Shown: positions 59,878 through 64,000 of the stretch, piece by piece | Layout: each line of letters begins with the position of its first letter | Position numbering within the stretch: the first letter of the stretch is position 1 | Source of the DNA: Phoronis australis | Lineage: Eukaryota; Phoronida; Phoronidae | DNA length: 64,000 nt | Reading direction: 5' to 3' | Assembly (NCBI GenBank): GCA_002633005.1 | Contig: NMRA01000399.1 | Location: 153,243 to 217,242, forward strand | The notes under the pieces: model-generated | The model's input: the letters and a program-made list of their open reading frames with translations, nothing else | The model's database searches: none | Told to the model about the DNA's origin: nothing | Position numbers and translations under genes: made by a program

Positions 59878-60220
59878 AAACTCGCGGGTTAATGCCCATG
59901 CCCGTGTAATCACCAATCCCCGAGTTTTGGTCAATTTTTGGTTTAAGCGCCCTCTGCTTGGGTAATTGCCAGTCTCCTACTTCCTGCTAATTTCCATGTA
60001 AGCGTATATATTTCAAACGCACATATTTCAAGCGTACATATTTCAAGCGTACATATTTCAAGCATACATATTTCAAGCGTGCATATTTCAGGTAATCACC
60101 CATCCCAACTTACTACTTACAGAACTTGCGCTTGAACTCGTGCTTTTGTTCACAGCTTCGCCTCAGGCTCAGACTTCCGTGTTTGTGGAAACACGGCGTG
60201 CTTACTCCTGCGTACAATTG
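59878..60220 (+). repeat. Dispersed repeat R7, copy 3, with 15 bp array
   Basis: It is the reverse complement of 23930-24190. Between CATGTAAGC and GTAATCACCCATCCC it contains about six ATATTTCAAGCGTAC units (60005-60095) that copy 1 lacks. Confidence 0.8.
60005..60095 (+). repeat. 15 bp tandem repeat, 6 copies
   Basis: ATATTTCAAGCGTAC with single-base changes, located inside R7. Confidence 0.95.
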
Positions 60221-60279
60221 CCTCGAAAAGCATGTCTTTCAGCCAGCGCTTGTGGAATAACTCAAGCGCTGCAACCACC

Positions 60280-60730
60280 TTTTTTAAACTTATCAACTGA
60301 TCTCTTTTGTTAAATTAATATCGGCCTAATCCGTAGATTTTTATACAAGTGACGCTAGTGTATCACACGGTTAGGCGTACAACGACCTGGAAGTCACCTG
60401 CATAGGTTGTCTAGGTGACAAATTTTCGAATTACCTCGTCTAAATTTTTTCGTACCAGACACCATTTCCGATGATTTTTCGAGTTCAGTAGATCAAATTT
60501 TTTTATTGTTTGGTGAGAACAGGTAAAAGTTCTAAACATTGCCATGTATCTTCAGATGGAGCACTTAACTTTGCGAGATTTTTTACCAGTATTTGAATTG
60601 ACCAATTAATCTAACCCCCCTCTTGTTGTAATTGCACACGCGCTGACCACGTGATTTTGATAGATTTGTTTCCTGGGTCAACTCAGATTTGAATCGAACA
60701 ATTATTCACACCCCCTTTCAATGCGAGTAG
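60280..60730 (+). repeat. Dispersed repeat R8, copy 2
   Basis: It matches 51960-52170. The terminal motif TTTGAATTGACCAATTAATC and CCCCCCTC is repeated again at 60688-60718 as TTTGAATCGAACAATTATTC and CCCCCTTTC. Confidence 0.65.
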
Positions 60731-60944
60731 TTCATCCCGTTCAATCCGCCATCTTCTTGATCACATCACGTGACCTAATGAATATAAGTCCGAAAAGATT
60801 TCTGCCCCCGACCGGGACTCGAACCCAGGACCTTCTGCTAACCGTGCAGATGCTCTAGCCTGACTGAGCCATCGGGACCACTGGTCAGACACAGAAATCC
60901 AATCGGGATGAACTACTCGCAATAGAGCATCTGCACGGTTAGCA
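60720..60944. mobile_element. Foldback element enclosing a tRNA-like sequence
   Basis: GCGAGTAGTTCATCCCG (60724-60740) is the exact inverse of CGGGATGAACTACTCGC (60904-60920). Inside, CAGAAATC also occurs in inverted positions on the two sides of the tRNA-like unit. Beyond the right arm, AGAGCATCTGCACGGTTAGC (60924-60943) is an inverted second copy of the tRNA-like D stem and anticodon arm. This fits a tRNA-derived SINE rearranged into a foldback. Confidence 0.65.
60804..60878 (-). tRNA. tRNA-like sequence (tRNA-derived SINE head or pseudogene)
   Basis: The minus strand folds as a 74-base cloverleaf. The acceptor is GTCCCGA with TCGGGGG (last pair G-G, next G-T). The D stem is GCTC/GAGC, the anticodon stem TCTGC/GCAGA, the variable loop five bases, and the T stem CTGGG/CCCGG around TTCGAGT. 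The A box (TGGCTCAGTC) and B box (GGGTTCGAGTCCC) are near-perfect, so Pol III transcription is plausible. The anticodon loop ACGGTTA would give GGT (Thr) but lacks the conserved T33, and the first acceptor pair is broken. With an inverted partial copy next door, a SINE head is likelier than a working tRNA gene. Confidence 0.6.
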
Positions 60945-60945
60945 A

Positions 60946-61130
60946 ATGACAGAAAAACAAATTGAGTGTAATGAAGACCACCATTATTAAGAAAGTAGTT
61001 CTAGCTATTACCATTCCACTTCATTAGCTCAGACCTGCATCAATACAAAGGGCGTGCTGAATAGGGATGGTAAAAGGTATCTGGGCCTTAGGGACTTAGA
61101 GCAGTGACCAGTGTAAGTGAGAAATTCTCC
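60946..61130 (+). repeat. Dispersed repeat R4, copy 2 (no array)
   Basis: Counterpart of 17768-17931 plus 18312-18330. It is continuous across the point where copy 1 holds the GTACCAG minisatellite. Confidence 0.8.
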
Positions 61131-61138
61131 ACACGAAG

Positions 61139-61245
61139 GCGGAAGACTGGTCCAAGTGCTCACAGCAAGTGAAATACTATATTTCTTGGAGCTGACTTCA
61201 TGCTGTACTGTGTAACTTAAGCCAAGATTGTTTTATAAATAATAA
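61139..61245 (+). repeat. Dispersed repeat R10, copy 2
   Basis: A direct match to 3430-3542. It adjoins R4 here, though R4 is not next to R10 at 3.4 kb. Confidence 0.6.
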
Positions 61246-61401
61246 CATTGAAAACACATGTAAATTAAAATGTTTGTCATTGTTATCATTATTAACAAAA
61301 TAAAATATCGCAATTTTTAGCTTGATTGATCATACGTGTATAGATTCTATTTCGTACAGCCATGAGATTTCCAGCTGCATTTGTCAAGCATAACAATGTG
61401 A

Positions 61402-61704
61402 CGTTTTATAAAGGGAGCCAGCCCTCCTTCTAAGCAAAATGCAGTGGAAAAAAAGAAACACCACACAAATTATGAGGAAAACAAGAGAAGGCGAGATTTT
61501 GAATCTGATTAGCACAAGGGGCGGGCCTGGCTTCAAGACACAGGAGACGGCGTAGTTACTGTGTTGGATGACATATCGTCTCGTGTAGACAGCCAGCTAG
61601 CTCTAGGAAGACTATTGTCAAAATACACTGTGTTGAACTCCAACAGTCCTCGATGTTGCACACAGCCCGATTACTTCTGCTTGTCACCTCGCCGTGAAAC
61701 TTAA
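61402..61704 (+). pseudogene. Decayed coding fragment with an in-frame TAG
   Basis: One frame reads for about 100 codons and is interrupted only by TAG at 61510-61512. Before the stop it is lysine- and arginine-rich (KKKHHTNYEENKRRRDFESD). After it come HKGRAWLQDTGDGVV and LDDISSRVDSQLALGRLLSK. The pattern of basic residues, then an aromatic position (here TAG), then GRAWL and an acidic turn recalls the N-terminal zinc-finger region of hAT-type or ZNF862-like proteins. The Cys residues expected next are absent, so that link is weak. A plus frame at 62043-62153 (MKERQLIEESAHKETGQWVT) has similar coding character in another phase and may be part of the same relic. Confidence 0.35.
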
Positions 61705-62396
61705 AAGTATCAACATGTAGAGCTAAAAACCCGCGATGCATGCAAAATTTAGGAGTCAACCGCCAATCATCTTGCCCGGTGCAGCTGTTTAAATGAATAA
61801 CAATCTAATAAACGTCATTCTTTCGGGCCATTCTCTGCCTTTTGTAACAAAGAAAAGTATGTCGTCTTTTTGAAAACCGTACACTCATGACACGCGCATA
61901 TGCCATTTCCCACAGCTTTACGACATCTCTCGGGAGAAGATGACAGCAAAATTTGTTCTCGGAAATTTGGTATTAAAATATTAAAAATTTATAATGAAGT
62001 GAAACCAATTACAATAATTTGTTGCGACATGTACACAACCTCATGAAAGAACGACAGTTGATTGAAGAATCGGCGCACAAAGAAACTGGCCAATGGGTCA
62101 CGCAACATTTCATGGCGCTGAAAGCCAACGCAAAGATGGCTCTGCAATTTTAGCAGCAGAATAATGGTAGAACGCCAATTATTCCAAAACCGGTAAATAA
62201 TTTAGTTTACTCAAGGAAGAGTGTAGTTTTTAATGACACTAATTTTGTGTCAGATTTTATCTAGTCAGTCTTTTACCCACATTGGCGCATAGCTGAGTAT
62301 GTAGGTTTACACCAAGGCTATGTCTTGCATTGCCAGGAATTCATCCACGTCGAAAGTTTCTTGGTAGGAATTCTGCATTTTCTAAAAATGATACTA
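61705..62396. other. Possible continuation of decayed coding region
   Basis: An acceptor-like CATTTCCCACAG lies at about 61905-61916. A frame from about 61983 through the ATG at 62043 to a TAG at about 62151 is protein-like (LLRHVHNLMKERQLIEES). No domain was recognised. Confidence 0.25.
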
Positions 62397-62578
62397 GCCC
62401 TAATAGATGGCGACATCAACTGAACACAGGAAACGATCATTTTATTGACGTTGGCAACAAGTTTGTGGTGACCAACGCAAAACGACTGGGCGACTGAACT
62501 TTGGGCTGGGCGAGTAAATTTTCTGGCTCACTCCCCCAGCTGGTGAGCGGAGTTTTGAAACCTGGGTATATCCCTGAA
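62397..62578 (+). repeat. Dispersed repeat R6, copy 2
   Basis: A direct match to 4586-4780. It ends at ATCCCTGAAA, where the 39 bp array begins. Confidence 0.75.
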
Positions 62579-62579
62579 A

Positions 62580-62790
62580 CCCTGGTAATGACAGTGCTGA
62601 GCCATATTCTATTACAAACCCTGGTAATGACAGTGCTAAGCCATATTCTATTACAAACCCTAGTAATGACAGTGCTGAGCCATATTCTATTACAAACCCT
62701 GGTAATGACAGTGCTGAGCCATATTCTATTACAAACCCTAGTAATGACAGTCCTGAGCCATATTCTATTACGAACCCTGGTAATGACAGG
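62580..62790 (+). repeat. 39 bp minisatellite, 5-6 copies
   Basis: CCCTGGTAATGACAGTGCTG followed by AGCCATATTCTATTACAAA repeats from 62580 with a 39 bp period. As 39 is a multiple of three, a 13-residue repeat is open on both strands, which is not evidence of a gene. Confidence 0.95.
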
Positions 62791-63321
62791 TTGGCTTCCA
62801 CAGGACCATATCACTTCTTTCCCATCCATGCAATCTTGTTTCTTGTCAGATTTTAGGAAAGTGCATCTTAACATAACTAACTTTCTTTACATAAGAACTG
62901 TCATTACTAGAGTTTGCTGTGAATGTTAACAAGAATATTCTCATTTCTTGCTTTTGAAATGGATTCATGAAAACAGCATTTTACGAGGAAGAGATATTCT
63001 CCAACTTCTTACGGCTACGTAAGGGACCCTCGAAAAATTCCAAAATTCGGCTAACGTCGAAAAATCTTATCTCAGAAACAGCTGATCCTATTCATATGAA
63101 CCTTTCAGATAGCTTTAAGCACGCTCCTCCAAAACACTGTTAGCAATTGTTTTTAAAATGTTTCACTTTTGCATGTGGGGCAATTAAATAAGAATTTTAT
63201 GATTTTCATTAAAAATATAATAAATAAACATAAAATGAGAATCAAGTGATTGTTTAAAAACTTGGAATACCATTTTTGAGAACTCATCTAAAATTTTATA
63301 CTTTCCTTCTTACTAAAAAGA
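62791..63321. other. No gene recognised
   Basis: AT-rich DNA without features. Confidence 0.45.
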
Positions 63322-63383
63322 ACTAAAAACACCTGGTTACATGACCCAAATTACTAAAAACACCTGGTTACATGACCCAAATT
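63322..63383 (+). repeat. 31 bp tandem duplication
   Basis: ACTAAAAACACCTGGTTACA starts at 63322 and 63353. Confidence 0.95.
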
Positions 63384-63834
63384 AATGACCGATAGGTAAA
63401 AAATCGAAAATAAATGTCTATACAAGCTTTCTTCTTTCAGAATATACACTTTTGCTAAAATTTATAGTTTTGTAGACACTTGTGAATAATGTTCCACATA
63501 ACCTTCACTAGGTGAAAACACACATGGGGAGATGCCACCAAGAGGGTTCACATTTTTGCTGACTTCAGCTCTAAAAATCTTTTTGTGATGTTAACATATA
63601 AGAAATTTCTCTTTTCAAGAGAAATTGAATCTGAGAGCCATCTGTTGGTCCATGCTGATACCAAAATTTAAATTGGCTATAAAACCACGTTCTGTCTATG
63701 TAGCAGACTTTTTATTTAGATCACTAATTGTTCTAGAATTGTTCTTAAGAAGTCGATGATGTCTGTGTTTGCCAAGAGCTGGCAACTGGTAATTCCTTGA
63801 GCCTATAATCAGTACATAAAATGCTACCTTATGA
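63384..63834. other. No gene recognised
   Basis: AT-rich. AAGAAATTTCTCTTTTCAAGAG is partly self-complementary near 63600-63625 (TTTCTCTT/AAGAGAAA). Confidence 0.4.
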
Positions 63835-63913
63835 CAAGCCAATTTGTTGTCAAAGCATGGTCACATGATATCACAAGCCAATTAGTTGTCAAAGTGTGGT
63901 CACATGATATCAC
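63835..63913 (+). repeat. 39 bp tandem duplication
   Basis: CAAGCCAATTTGTTGTCAAA (63835) and CAAGCCAATTAGTTGTCAAA (63874), each followed by GGTCACATGATATCACA. Confidence 0.95.
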
Positions 63914-64000
63914 ATGCTGTCAGTGCTTTTGGAGCCCTAAAATTAACTCTAATTTGAATAAGGAACAATTTGAGACCAATTTCATACAGCTAAGTGGTCT

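Noticed and set aside
62437-62929. Frames of 119-145 codons with a 13-residue repeat on both strands
   Set aside because: A 39 bp period keeps frames open automatically. The rest of each frame is dispersed repeat R6.

Overview
This 64 kb window looks like gene-poor, AT-rich nuclear DNA from an animal, most plausibly a marine invertebrate. Supporting signs are the lack of any long open reading frame, GT/AG-type splice signals, AATAAA-type signals, many minisatellites, short foldback elements, a tRNA-derived repeat and remnants of animal-type domains (THAP). There is no sign of operons, ribosome binding sites or compact gene packing, so a bacterial, phage or organelle source is very unlikely. 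The species cannot be named from the sequence. There is one assembly gap (38271-39006) and a single ambiguous base at 2631. Apart from THAP, no protein family was identified with confidence.

Layout. 0-5 kb: dispersed repeats, a GC-rich dimer, and a broken THAP zinc-finger domain on the minus strand (2096-2352). 5-20 kb: an 18-copy 46 bp array (5511-6343), then mostly featureless AT-rich DNA with a perfect-arm hairpin (12311-12368), a CpG-dense block (16230-16450), a diverged ~70 bp minisatellite (17932-18306) and a 25-27 bp array (19091-19328). 20-32 kb: foldback elements (20813-20987, 23190-23628, 31831-32171) and several arrays, including a 29 bp array (24196-24665) that fakes open frames in three phases. 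32-47 kb: a 396 bp palindromic element (35908-36303), the assembly gap next to a G-rich repeat, and short arrays. 48-57 kb: a possible 41 nt exon (48822-48862), a three-monomer higher-order repeat carrying CTCF-like cores (about 50450-51640), and a well-formed candidate first coding exon with an upstream TATA box on the minus strand (57219-57311). 57-64 kb: a nested cluster of dispersed repeats around a tRNA-like sequence inside an inverted repeat, a decayed coding region (61402-61704), and a 39 bp array.

The main theme is repeat biology rather than a gene pathway. At least six minisatellites sit inside dispersed elements whose other copies in the window lack the array, so dispersed elements here appear to seed private tandem expansions. 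Protein-coding calls are few and tentative: one candidate first exon, three possible internal or terminal exons, and two broken coding remnants. The window may be introns or intergenic DNA of one or more large genes.
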